Made by a program: the position numbers and the translations under genes | The notes under the pieces: model-generated | The model's database searches: none | Told to the model about the DNA's origin: nothing | Seen by the model: the letters and a program-made list of their open reading frames with translations, nothing else | Part shown: one piece after another, positions 1 through 8,925 of the stretch | Layout of the letters: each line of letters begins with the position of its first letter | Position numbering within the stretch: the stretch's first letter is position 1 | Assembly: GCF_000406105.1 (NCBI RefSeq) | Contig: NZ_CM001974.1 | Span: 1,595,475-1,659,474, forward strand | Reading direction: 5' to 3' | Origin: Dickeya chrysanthemi NCPPB 402 | GTDB lineage: Bacteria > Pseudomonadota > Gammaproteobacteria > Enterobacterales > Enterobacteriaceae | DNA length: 64,000 nucleotides

Positions 1-1530
1 TTTTATCTGTGTAATCACCTGGCTGCGATGTTCCGCACACATTTGCGCAGAGAGATGCAAGACGTCCGGGTCATCGGCCAGTCGTTGATACAGCGTGCGC
101 GCATCGCCACGGGTGTTGACGATACACAGCACACAGGGTTGTGCGGCAAGATCGGCGGCTAATGTTCGCCAGTCGCAGGGTGTCAGTGCAAAGCGCACCT
201 CAACCCGACGCAGCACATCGGCAAGTTGCGACGGCCGGGCGATGATTTCACGGACTTGCGTCAACCCCGGCATCAGTAATTGCCCGAACGGGTTGCGCTG
301 GGCCTCAAGCACCGGTTGTGTGGCGGTGCAGAGCAGCCAACTCACACCAAACAGTTCGGTGAGTTGCTGCATGACCTGTGTAATTGGGGCGTGAAAGTCG
401 CGCGGCAACTGTTGCGCCTCATCCAAAATGATGACGCTGTCAGCGAGGTTGTGCAGTTTTCGACAACGGCCTGGCCGTGCGGCATGGAGCGATTCGAACA
501 ACTGCACATTGGTGGTGACGATGACAGGCGCATCCCAGTTTTCACATGCCAGCCGGGCGCGGGCATCATCACTGTTATCAAGATTACAGTGGTGCTCAAT
601 AACCGCCTCTTCCCCAAGCGCCTGACGGAACACGGCGGCGTTTTGCTCGATAATGCTGGTGTAGGGAATAGCGTAAATAATGCGTTTTTTGCCGTGACGC
701 AGGGCGTGGTCGAGCGCAAAGCCGAGGCTTGCCAGCGTTTTACCGCCGCCGGTCGGCACCGTCAGGCTAAACAAGCCGGGCGCAAGCGCCGCTGCCTGCC
801 GGGTTTCGTCAAGGATGGACTGGCGCAGCGAATGCAGCGGTGAATGAGGGTCGCGGTTGGTCAGGGAGTGCATATAGCGTTGATAACGCGGTTGTAGCGA
901 TGCCAGCGTCAGTGATGCGTTTTTTTCTCGTAACCGGGCGTTTTCAGGCGACATATAACGCTCGGTATCGAGAAAATCCGCATCCACCAAACAAGAGAAC
1001 AGCATACGTAGCCACAGCGCGATATTTTCTTTCGAGAGGGGCGGAAGGCTGACCGGTATCGTCTGCAAAATATCTGCTGGAATAGCCTGTTCGCGTGCCT
1101 GCTGGTACTCTTCGTCACCGTCGATTAAGCGATGATATAAAGAACCGGCATCGCCTCTGCCATTAGGCAAACCGGCGTGATGGCCGCTAATCGTGTAAGC
1201 CAGAATATGTCCCACGCCATGACCCAGCGCGGTAATGGCATAACGGGCACCCGCAATCGAGTGGCTGACACGTCCGGGCGCGTGTTCAATATGGGCGTTT
1301 TCGGCGTCATAACCTGAAGCCTTACGCAAATAGTCCTGAAAAGGCGGGCGGTATTTACCCAGATCGTGCCAACGCCCGGCAAGCGTTGCCCAGTCCGATA
1401 ATGCGGCAGGCGCAATGGCGGCGGCCAATTCCGCAACATCCCGCAAATGTGCATCAAGATAATGGGGGGCACTCCAGTCGCCATCATTATTTCTTCTGAC
1501 ATGTGCAATAAACGAAAGTCTTTCTGCCAT
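1..1530 (-). CDS. cas3: CRISPR-associated HD nuclease/helicase Cas3 (N-terminal part, runs off the window)
   Basis: An open frame of 510 codons runs from ATG at 1530 to the window edge without a stop; AAGAGG lies just upstream as ribosome site. The HD nuclease domain is seen in WHDLGK, a following conserved His region (HIEHAPGRVSHS) and SGHHAG. The helicase part shows Walker A TGGGKT, motif II as DEAQ rather than DECH, and motif III CTATQP. Cas3 nicks and degrades DNA bound by Cascade in type I CRISPR immunity. HD at the N terminus, no Cas2 fusion and a DEAQ box resemble subtype I-C (inference; the neighbouring cas genes lie outside the window). No repeat array is visible here. It points away from the siderophore operon. 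Confidence 0.9.
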   Translation of the reverse strand, partial: MAERLSFIAHVRRNNDGDWSAPHYLDAHLRDVAELAAAIAPAALSDWATLAGRWHDLGKYRPPFQDYLRKASGYDAENAHIEHAPGRVSHSIAGARYAITALGHGVGHILAYTISGHHAGLPNGRGDAGSLYHRLIDGDEEYQQAREQAIPADILQTIPVSLPPLSKENIALWLRMLFSCLVDADFLDTERYMSPENARLREKNASLTLASLQPRYQRYMHSLTNRDPHSPLHSLRQSILDETRQAAALAPGLFSLTVPTGGGKTLASLGFALDHALRHGKKRIIYAIPYTSIIEQNAAVFRQALGEEAVIEHHCNLDNSDDARARLACENWDAPVIVTTNVQLFESLHAARPGRCRKLHNLADSVIILDEAQQLPRDFHAPITQVMQQLTELFGVSWLLCTATQPVLEAQRNPFGQLLMPGLTQVREIIARPSQLADVLRRVEVRFALTPCDWRTLAADLAAQPCVLCIVNTRGDARTLYQRLADDPDVLHLSAQMCAEHRSQVITQIK

Positions 1531-1984
1531 ATCGGCCTCTTAAATAGAGAGCGTCATTATTTAACTGCCATCATAAGGGAAGTAATCAATATTTAACGCA
1601 TTGTTTTAAAAGTATTTATATTAAACTATTTGCTTTGAAATAATATCGATTAGCGTATTTTTTATGTCTGAAAATACCCGATTAATTTAATGCAAACCGG
1701 CAGGGACATCGTGTCGTTAATATCGCTATTTTGGCGCTCTATGGGTGATGTTCATCGCCCCATGTGTTGGTGGGGCAGTACCGGAAAATGGGTGAGTGTT
1801 AAAATGTGATCAATGTCTCAAAGTAACATTTTGACTCTCTGGTGATTCGGGCGTGAAAACCGGGCAGGAAAAGAGGGGTAAGTGCCCATCCTGTATGCGT
1901 TTAGTGAATATAGCGTCAGTATTTGTAAGGATTTGGTTATTAAAATCGTCAGTTAAATAACACTTGAGTGTCATTATTGTTAAT
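1531..1984. other. Divergent intergenic region between cas3 and acsF
   Basis: An AT-rich stretch of about 450 bases between divergently transcribed cas3 and acsF. It must hold both promoters. A short hairpin (GCCCCA / TGGGGC, about 1756-1775) and long A/T runs at 1560-1640 are visible. I see no small gene and no CRISPR repeat. Confidence 0.6.
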
Positions 1985-2003
1985 GATAATTGTTGTTATT
2001 ATC
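1985..2003 (+). promoter_or_regulatory. Fur box in front of the achromobactin operon
   Basis: The 19-mer GATAATTGTTGTTATTATC matches 14 of 19 positions of the Fur consensus GATAATGATAATCATTATC, including both outer GATAAT and ATTATC hexamers. Further overlapping hexamers extend leftwards (TAATGATAAT from 1981). It ends 22 bases before the acsF ATG, where Fur-Fe(II) would block transcription. This agrees with the known iron repression of achromobactin genes. Confidence 0.8.
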
Positions 2004-2025
2004 AATATCACAGGGAGTGAGGACG

Positions 2026-3408
2026 ATGTCAGAGACACAGTTGGCGGTGACAGAGAGTGTGCAGGGTCGAACCAATGCAGATTATCTGGAGCGACAGGGA
2101 TGGTTTGAGTCCAATGTTCGCAGTTATCCGCGCAAACTGCCGCTGGTCATCCAGCAAGCGCAAGGCGTATGGGTAACGGATGTGGATGGTAATCAATATC
2201 TGGACTGCCTGGCCGGGGCAGGTACGCTGGCGCTGGGGCATAACCATCCTGACATCGTCGCCGCTATTCAGGCGTTTCTGGCATCTGGGTTGCCGATGCA
2301 TACGCTGGATCTCACCACGCCGTTAAAAGACGCCTTCTGTGAAACGCTGCTGGCGCAGCTCCCCGGTGGTGAAAACCAGTACTGCCTGCAATTCTGCGGC
2401 CCGTCGGGGGCGGATGCGGTGGAAGCGGCGCTGAAACTGGCGAAAACCTATACCGGCCGCGGCGGCATCATCAGCTTCTCCGGCGGTTACCACGGCATGA
2501 CGCACGGCGCACTGGCCGTGACCGGCAATGTCGGCCCCAAAGACGCGGTGCAGAATCTGATGCCCGGCGTGCAATTTCTGCCTTATCCCCATGAATACCG
2601 CTGCCCGCTGGGGATTGGCGGCGACGCCGGCGTAGAGGCGCTCAGCCGCTATTTCACCGCATTTATCGAAGACGTCGAGCGCGGTATGTCGCTGCCGGCC
2701 GCGGTGATTGTCGAAGCGGTACAGGGCGAGGGCGGCGTCAACCCGGCGCCGGTCAGTTGGCTGCGAACGCTGCGCGAGGTGACGCGTCGTCACGGTATTC
2801 TGTTGATTGTGGATGAAGTGCAGGCCGGATTTGCCCGTACCGGCAGCATGTTTGCCTTCGAACATGCCGGTATCGAGCCGGACATCATCGTGATGTCGAA
2901 AGCGGTGGGCGGTGGGTTGCCGATGGCGGTGCTGGGTATTCGCCGTGAATTCGATGTCTGGAAACCGGGCACTCACACCGGCACGTTCCGCGGCAACCAG
3001 ATGGCGATGGCGACCGGGAAAACCACCATCGATATCTTACTGCGCGACAAGCTGGCGGCGCAGGCTAGCGCCCGCGGCGAGTGGCTGAAGCAACAATTTA
3101 CCCGGATGCAGACGCGCTTCCCCTGCCTGGGTCAGGTACGCGGCCGCGGCCTGATGCTGGGCATCGAAATCGTTGATGAGCGTCAACCTGCACAAGCCGG
3201 CGGTGGCTACCCGCTGGATGCCGAGCTGGCGGCGGCAATCCAACAGCACTGTTTCCGTCAGGGGCTGTTGCTGGAGCGCGGCGGCCGACAAGGCAACGTG
3301 GTCAGGCTGCTGCCGCCGCTGATTATTACCGAAGATCAATGCCGCAGTGTCGTGGCGCGATTCGAGCGGGCGTTGATTGAAGCGGTGGCGCAAATCCGTC
3401 ATCAGTAA
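2026..3408 (+). CDS. acsF: Diaminobutyrate--2-oxoglutarate aminotransferase AcsF (achromobactin)
   Basis: A class III PLP-dependent aminotransferase of 460 residues. The ATG at 2026 is preferred over the in-frame TTG at 1990 because GGGAGTGAGG precedes it and the TTG lies inside the Fur box. Visible marks are the Gly-rich [10 protein letters not shown] segment, the cofactor-binding [13 protein letters not shown] and the PLP lysine in MSKAVGGG. The family transfers an amino group to aspartate semialdehyde to make 2,4-diaminobutyrate, the central backbone of achromobactin. It is the first gene of the operon, directly behind the Fur box. The acr receptor follows after 172 bases. Assignment rests on family and on the matching D. 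dadantii gene order. Confidence 0.9.
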   Translation: MSETQLAVTESVQGRTNADYLERQGWFESNVRSYPRKLPLVIQQAQGVWVTDVDGNQYLDCLAGAGTLALGHNHPDIVAAIQAFLASGLPMHTLDLTTPLKDAFCETLLAQLPGGENQYCLQFCGPSGADAVEAALKLAKTYTGRGGIISFSGGYHGMTHGALAVTGNVGPKDAVQNLMPGVQFLPYPHEYRCPLGIGGDAGVEALSRYFTAFIEDVERGMSLPAAVIVEAVQGEGGVNPAPVSWLRTLREVTRRHGILLIVDEVQAGFARTGSMFAFEHAGIEPDIIVMSKAVGGGLPMAVLGIRREFDVWKPGTHTGTFRGNQMAMATGKTTIDILLRDKLAAQASARGEWLKQQFTRMQTRFPCLGQVRGRGLMLGIEIVDERQPAQAGGGYPLDAELAAAIQQHCFRQGLLLERGGRQGNVVRLLPPLIITEDQCRSVVARFERALIEAVAQIRHQ

Positions 3409-3411
3409 TCA

Positions 3412-3425
3412 GGCGATATATCGCC
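3412..3425 (+). promoter_or_regulatory. Perfect 14-base palindrome between acsF and acr
   Basis: GGCGATATATCGCC starts four bases after the acsF stop. It could be a protein-binding palindrome or an RNA hairpin that tunes read-through from acsF into the receptor gene. No T-run follows, so it is not a classical terminator. Function is not known. Confidence 0.35.
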
Positions 3426-3580
3426 CACCGTGATGCTGATAGCGAAATAATAATTATAAAAACTGTCGGCGTTATTTCCGGTGCAGCGCAGGCTGAGAAA
3501 ACGATTAACACAATTAACACAAGGTGCTGGTGGAAACATCGGCATTTATTTACTGGGAAAATAATAATGAGGTTGCAGGA

Positions 3581-5695
3581 ATGAAGGTTCGGGCATTATA
3601 TGCGTTGACGCCATTATTTTTATTTGCACAGGCTAACGCAGCAGATAGCACAAACAAGAATGACAATGAAATGGTGGTGACGGCATCCCGAACGGATACC
3701 GAGAAAAAAGATTCACCCCAGGTTGTGACGATTATTACTAAAGAGCAGATCGAACAACAGCGCCAAATTACCAGCGACTCTTCCCAGATATTAAGTAACT
3801 TATTGCCGTCAATGGCGCCGAGCCGTCAGAAAATGAGCGGCAGCGGTGAAACCTTTCGTGGCCGAGCCCCGTTGATTCTGGTGGATGGTATTCCGCAGTC
3901 TAACCCGTTGCGCCCCACCGGGCGCGAAATGCATACCATCGATTTCGCGATGGTGGAACGCATTGAAGTGATCCACGGTGCCAGCGCCAGCAACGGTATC
4001 GGCGCGACCGGCGGGGTCATCAATATCATTACCCGCCGACCGGAACCGGGCTCGTTCAACCAGCATTTTAGCGTGGAAACCACCTCGCCGACCAAAGTCA
4101 GCTCGGACTCCATGAGCTACAAAACCACCTACGGGGTCAGTGGCCGAGAAGAGTATCTGGATTACCTGTTTTCAGTCAGTTATGAAGATCAGGGCCTGTT
4201 CCTGGACGGGAAAGATCGCCCCATCGGGGTTGATAACACCCAGGGCGACCTGATGGATTCCCGCGCCTACGATGTGATGGCGAAAGTCGGTTACTGGCTG
4301 GATAACGACCAGCGGATACAGTTCAGCCTTAACCGTTATCAGATCAAGGGCAAAATGAACTATCTGGGCGTCACCGGCGATCGTAATAACGGTATTGCGA
4401 CGACCTCAGTCTCCGGGCGCCCGGTCGGCGATGCGCCGATGAACACGGTCTGGACCACCAGCGCCACCTACGATAACTACAATCTGGCGGGCATGAAGCT
4501 GAACTCGCTGGTGTATTACCAGAACTACGAGTCATTGTTCGGTGCGGATAACTCGGCTTCTTTCCAGGATGTCAGTATCGCGCCGCTCAACCGGTTATAT
4601 GACCAGTCACGGGTGACCTCTCGCCGCTACGGTAGCAAGGTGGCGTTAACCAAAGACGATATCTGGGACGATTACCTGAAGGCGACTGTAGGTTTCGATA
4701 CCCTGTTCGATACCGGCAAGCAGGATTTCTGGCTGACCAAACGCCTGTACGCACCGCAGATGGAGTACACCGATCTGTCGCCGTTCATGCAGTTTGATAT
4801 TCAGCCGATAGATTCGCTGAAAATCACCACCGGGGTGCGCTATGAGTACGCACGTCTGGATATCGACAGCTTCCGTTCGGTGGCAGCCAGCACCGCGCGT
4901 GCACCCAATAACAGCGTAGATGTGCAGGGCGGCCGTCTGAGTTTCAACAAGACGCTGTACAACGTTGGCGCGGTGTGGACTACGCCTTATCAACCGCTGA
5001 GCCTGTTTGCCAACTACTCGCAGGGTTTCGGTATCCCGGACGTGGGCCGTACGCTGCGCGGCATTAGAACCGCCGGCCAGTCGGTCAGTATGCTGCCGTT
5101 GGAACCGATTGTGACGGATAACGTTGAAACCGGCTTCCGTATCCAGAAAGACCCGGTGGAGTTTGAACTGAGTTATTACCGCTCGACCTCCAAGCTGGGC
5201 GAGCGCGTGGTGGATGTGAACGGCACCTTCCAGAGCGAACGTCAGAAAACCCGTATCGACGGTATCGAAACCTCGCTGGGGTACAAGGTAAATGACGATC
5301 ACCGCCTGAAATTTGGTTATTCCCATATTCAGGGATGGTACGACAGCGATGGCAACGGCAGTCTCGATGGCAAGCTGGATGGTTTGAATATTCCACCGGA
5401 TCGCCTGACCGCCAGTTGGTCTGCGAATTGGACGCCGCAGTGGTCTTCATTTATTCAGGCTAATTACGCCTTCGACAGAATTATGGATAACCGCCAGCAG
5501 GACTTTGATGGCTATCTGCTGATGGATGCCGCTGTCGGTTATAAATTACCGAAAGGTAAAATTAATCTGGCGGTTTCTAACCTATTTGACAAGGAGTACA
5601 TCACATATTATTCGCAAAGCGCGATTGTGAACTCCCTGCGTTATTTTTCCGGTCGAGGAAGAACCGTGACGTTAGGTTATAGCGTTGACTTTTGA
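3581..5695 (+). CDS. acr: Ferric-achromobactin TonB-dependent outer-membrane receptor Acr
   Basis: The ATG at 3581 gives 704 residues and a signal peptide MKVRALYALTPLFLFAQANA ending in an AxA cleavage site; the frame is open from 3524, but that extension has no signal character. A TonB-box-like EMVVTA follows the signal peptide, then a plug domain (LVDGIPQ, GGVINIITRRP) and a 22-strand-type barrel ending in an aromatic residue (SVDF). It imports ferric achromobactin across the outer membrane with TonB energy. It sits second in the Fur-controlled operon, before the biosynthesis genes. Plug and barrel look intact. Confidence 0.92.
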   Translation: MKVRALYALTPLFLFAQANAADSTNKNDNEMVVTASRTDTEKKDSPQVVTIITKEQIEQQRQITSDSSQILSNLLPSMAPSRQKMSGSGETFRGRAPLILVDGIPQSNPLRPTGREMHTIDFAMVERIEVIHGASASNGIGATGGVINIITRRPEPGSFNQHFSVETTSPTKVSSDSMSYKTTYGVSGREEYLDYLFSVSYEDQGLFLDGKDRPIGVDNTQGDLMDSRAYDVMAKVGYWLDNDQRIQFSLNRYQIKGKMNYLGVTGDRNNGIATTSVSGRPVGDAPMNTVWTTSATYDNYNLAGMKLNSLVYYQNYESLFGADNSASFQDVSIAPLNRLYDQSRVTSRRYGSKVALTKDDIWDDYLKATVGFDTLFDTGKQDFWLTKRLYAPQMEYTDLSPFMQFDIQPIDSLKITTGVRYEYARLDIDSFRSVAASTARAPNNSVDVQGGRLSFNKTLYNVGAVWTTPYQPLSLFANYSQGFGIPDVGRTLRGIRTAGQSVSMLPLEPIVTDNVETGFRIQKDPVEFELSYYRSTSKLGERVVDVNGTFQSERQKTRIDGIETSLGYKVNDDHRLKFGYSHIQGWYDSDGNGSLDGKLDGLNIPPDRLTASWSANWTPQWSSFIQANYAFDRIMDNRQQDFDGYLLMDAAVGYKLPKGKINLAVSNLFDKEYITYYSQSAIVNSLRYFSGRGRTVTLGYSVDF

Positions 5696-5702
5696 TAATA
5701 GT

Positions 5703-5718
5703 CCCGCCGCAGGGCGGG
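5703..5718 (+). terminator. Hairpin between acr and acsD (possible attenuator)
   Basis: CCCGCC-GCAG-GGCGGG forms a GC-rich stem-loop just after the acr stop, without a T-run. It may stabilise the acsF-acr part of the message or weaken read-through, giving more receptor than enzymes. This is an inference from position only. Confidence 0.4.
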
Positions 5719-5801
5719 GCTGCGTTCAGTTATTTAATTAGGATAGTTAACCTTCGCCACGAAATAAACCGCCGGCCGATTGTTATTCTTATGGAGTAGA
5801 G

Positions 5802-7673
5802 ATGAACAACCGAAATCATGATGTTTTGTCCACCATGATAAGCGAAAAAGCCGCCCTGCATGGGTTACTGAATTGTCTTATCAAAGAGTTCGCGATACCG
5901 GAAGGGTATGTGCGATATGACTGGCCAGACGAAATGAACGGGATCCCGCCGGGGGCCTATTTTGATGGTGCAGACTGGAAGGGCATACCGATGATGATCG
6001 GTTTGCCCGATTCACTGCAACTGTTTGTTATGGTGGACCGCCGCGACACCTTCGGCAGCCAGCATTACCTGTCCGATGTCTATTTGCGTCAGGCGCAGAG
6101 CGACTGGCATTGCCCCGGCTTCGAACGTCTGGTCGCGTGCCTGCTGGCGGCGTGCGAGCATATCGCCGGGAGAAAAAACCCGGAGCTGTACGAACAGATT
6201 CTCCAGAGCCAGCGGCTGGTCAGTGCCATCGTCAATCACAATAGCCGCCAGCGCGCGGACGCGCCGTTGCAACATTACTTGCAGAGTGAGCAGGGATTGT
6301 GGTTCGGTCACCCCAGCCATCCTGCGCCCAAAGCGCGCCTGTGGCCGGCTCATCTCGGCCAGGAGCAGTGGGCGCCTGAGTTTCAGGCCCGTGCGGCGTT
6401 GTACCAGTTCGAAGTGCCGGTCGACGGGTTGCACATCGGTGCCAACGGCCTGACGCCGCAGCAAGTGCTGCAAGGCTTCGCCGACCAGCAACCCGCGTCG
6501 CCGGGGCACGCCATCATCTGTATGCATCCGGTGCAGGCGCAACTGTTTATGCAGGATGCGCGCGTGCAGCAATTACTGCGTGACAACGTCATCCGCGATC
6601 TGGGCCAAAGCGGACGCGTCGCCAGCCCGACCGCGTCTATCCGCACCTGGTTTATCGACGATCACGATTACTTCATCAAAGGTTCGCTCAACGTTCGCAT
6701 TACTAACTGTGTGCGCAAAAACGCCTGGTATGAGCTGGAAAGCACGGTGCTGATCGACCGGCTGTTCCGCCGGTTGCTGGCGCACCACGCCGACACGTTG
6801 GGCGGGTTGGCGGCGGCCGCTGAACCCGGCGTGGTGAGCTGGAGCCCGGTTACCGCCGGCGAGGCGGACCAACACTGGTTCCGCGAACAAACCGGCGGCA
6901 TTCTGCGTGAGAATTTCTGCCGCCGCACCGGTGCGGATCGCAGCATTATGGCCGGTACGTTGTTTGCCCGCGGCGTGGATTTACAGCCGATGATTCAAAC
7001 CTTCCTGCGCACGCAGTATGGCGAGGCGCTGGATGACAACGCGCTGCTGTACTGGTTTGACGACTACCAAACGCAGTTGCTGCGCCCGGTGTTGTCGCTG
7101 TTCTTCAACCACGGTGTGGTGATGGAGCCGCATCTGCAAAACAGCGTGTTGGTACATCAACAGGGGCGGCCGCAGCAGGTGCTGCTGCGCGATTTCGAAG
7201 GGGTGAAACTGACCGACGATCTCGGCATCCATGCTATTCCCGATGATATCCATCCGCGTGTGCGCCAGTCATTGCTGTACTCGCGCGAGCAGGGCTGGAA
7301 TCGCATCATGTATTGCCTGTTTATCAATCACCTGTCTGAAGCTATTCTGGCGCTGACTCACGGGCGGGCGCACCTGGCGCCGTTGATGTGGCAGCGGGTG
7401 CACCAGCAACTGTGCGCTATTCGGGCGGAACTGGGCCAACCGGCACCAGAGCTGGACGCGTTGATCGCCGGCCAGCCGGTGGCGTGTAAAACCAACCTCA
7501 AGGTACGACTGGCGGCCGAGGCTGATCGTCAGGCCAGCTATGTCCAACTGCCGTCGCCCTGGAGCCACGCCGCGCAGGCGCAGCACGGCAGCGGGATAGC
7601 GCACGGCAACGGAATCGCGCACGGCGAGACTCAGCGTGTCGAACTACGGCACAGCGAGGTGCAGCATGGCTAA
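5802..7673 (+). CDS. acsD: Achromobactin NIS synthetase AcsD (citrate-serine ligase)
   Basis: A 623-residue IucA/IucC-family NRPS-independent siderophore synthetase. ATG at 5802 follows GGAG at good spacing. Seen motifs include ASPTASIRTW (nucleotide-binding region), the KGSLNVRITNC segment and HGVVMEPHLQNSVLV with RDFEGVKL near the C-terminal active site. AcsD of Dickeya adenylates citrate and condenses it with L-serine, the first committed step to achromobactin (established for the family). The C-terminal tail has small GIAHGNGIAHG repeats not expected in the catalytic core. Its stop overlaps the acsE start by eight bases, so translation is probably coupled. Confidence 0.93.
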   Translation: MNNRNHDVLSTMISEKAALHGLLNCLIKEFAIPEGYVRYDWPDEMNGIPPGAYFDGADWKGIPMMIGLPDSLQLFVMVDRRDTFGSQHYLSDVYLRQAQSDWHCPGFERLVACLLAACEHIAGRKNPELYEQILQSQRLVSAIVNHNSRQRADAPLQHYLQSEQGLWFGHPSHPAPKARLWPAHLGQEQWAPEFQARAALYQFEVPVDGLHIGANGLTPQQVLQGFADQQPASPGHAIICMHPVQAQLFMQDARVQQLLRDNVIRDLGQSGRVASPTASIRTWFIDDHDYFIKGSLNVRITNCVRKNAWYELESTVLIDRLFRRLLAHHADTLGGLAAAAEPGVVSWSPVTAGEADQHWFREQTGGILRENFCRRTGADRSIMAGTLFARGVDLQPMIQTFLRTQYGEALDDNALLYWFDDYQTQLLRPVLSLFFNHGVVMEPHLQNSVLVHQQGRPQQVLLRDFEGVKLTDDLGIHAIPDDIHPRVRQSLLYSREQGWNRIMYCLFINHLSEAILALTHGRAHLAPLMWQRVHQQLCAIRAELGQPAPELDALIAGQPVACKTNLKVRLAAEADRQASYVQLPSPWSHAAQAQHGSGIAHGNGIAHGETQRVELRHSEVQHG

Positions 7674-8925
7674 TTCGCTGCCCCAGTCCGTTCATGACGT
7701 CATTGTTCACCTGCAACAGCAGTATGTCGATCCGCTGGCGGCGTTTGTCTACGACCTGACCGCGCTGCGCCGGCATGTCGGCGAGGTGATGGCGGCGCTG
7801 CCGCCGGGCGTTGAACTCTATTACGCCATCAAAGCCAACAGTGAAAAACCGATTCTGGACGCGATCGCGCCGCTGGTGCATGGGTTTGAGATCTCGTCAG
7901 GCGGCGAAATCGCCCGCGTGGCCGGTTGCGCGACACGGAAACCGTTTGTGTTCTCCGGGCCCGGCAAACTGGACTCGGACTTTGATCTGGCGCTGGAGCA
8001 AGGCGTAGAAGCGATTCATGTGGAGAGCCGCCATGAAATCGCCCGCCTGCAACAGCGGGCGAAGCAGCATGGCGTGGTCCAGCCGGTGTTCATCCGCATC
8101 AACCCGGAACTGGCGTCGTCGCTGACCAGCAAACTGGCGATGGCCGGCACGCCGACGCCGTTCGGCATGGATGAAGCCGACCTGCCGGACGCGGTGCGCG
8201 ACGTGGATAACGCCAGTCATCTGCAACTGAAAGGGTTTCACGTACATGCCATGTCGCACCAGATGGTGGTGGAGCGCCATCAACAACTGCTGGATTTGTA
8301 CCTGACGCGCTGGCCGCAATGGAAAGCGCTGTCCGCGCAGCCGCAGCCTATCACCCACCTCAATGTGGGCGGCGGCATCGGCGTGCCGTATCTGACGCCC
8401 GAGCGTTTCGACTGGCCGGCACTGTGTGACTACCTGCGTGTGCGGCTGGCGCAACAGCCGGATGTGCCGATTGTTCGCTTTGAGCCGGGGCGTTTCATCA
8501 GCGCTTACTGTGGGTATTACGCCATCGAGGTGCTGGATAAAAAACGCAGCCACGGTAAGCATTTTCTGGTCTGCCGCGGCGGTACCCATCAGTTCCGCCT
8601 GCCGGTGGCGCAAGGGCATGACCATCCGGTGATTCACCTGCCGCTGACGTCGACGCCGTCGGCTGGCGAAACACGTGACTGGACGGTAGTCGGCCAGCTG
8701 TGCACGCCGAAAGACGTGCTTAGCCGCGACCAGCGCCTGACCGACGTCAATATCGGCGATCTGCTGGTGTTACCGCTGGCGGGCGCTTATGGCTACAACA
8801 TTTCTCATGCCGATTTCCTGTGTCATCCTCGCCCTGAGCAGTATTTTCTCACGGATGACGGGGGCGTTATCACCGATAACGGCACGAACGTGGACGTAAC
8901 CGGAGCGGTGTGCCGTGTCGACTAG
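7666..8925 (+). CDS. acsE: PLP-dependent decarboxylase AcsE (achromobactin)
   Basis: A fold-type III decarboxylase (ornithine/diaminopimelate decarboxylase family) of 419 residues. The ATG at 7666 is preferred to an in-frame GTG at 7636 lying deep inside acsD. The PLP lysine is in YYAIKANS; HVHAMSH, the glycine-rich LNVGGGIG and FEPGRF are conserved cofactor or phosphate contacts; the C-terminal CTPKDVLS holds the Cys of the partner active site. In achromobactin synthesis AcsE is thought to decarboxylate the serine-derived unit to an ethanolamine moiety. It overlaps acsD by 8 bases and the MFS gene by 11, a tightly coupled arrangement. Confidence 0.9.
   Translation: MANSLPQSVHDVIVHLQQQYVDPLAAFVYDLTALRRHVGEVMAALPPGVELYYAIKANSEKPILDAIAPLVHGFEISSGGEIARVAGCATRKPFVFSGPGKLDSDFDLALEQGVEAIHVESRHEIARLQQRAKQHGVVQPVFIRINPELASSLTSKLAMAGTPTPFGMDEADLPDAVRDVDNASHLQLKGFHVHAMSHQMVVERHQQLLDLYLTRWPQWKALSAQPQPITHLNVGGGIGVPYLTPERFDWPALCDYLRVRLAQQPDVPIVRFEPGRFISAYCGYYAIEVLDKKRSHGKHFLVCRGGTHQFRLPVAQGHDHPVIHLPLTSTPSAGETRDWTVVGQLCTPKDVLSRDQRLTDVNIGDLLVLPLAGAYGYNISHADFLCHPRPEQYFLTDDGGVITDNGTNVDVTGAVCRVD

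Noticed and set aside
1531..1985. CRISPR repeat array near cas3
   Set aside because: No regularly spaced direct repeats are visible in this interval or elsewhere in the window.
3440..3480. Second Fur box before acr (GCGAAATAATAATTATAAAA region)
   Set aside because: AT-rich but poor match to GATAAT-type hexamers; too weak to call.
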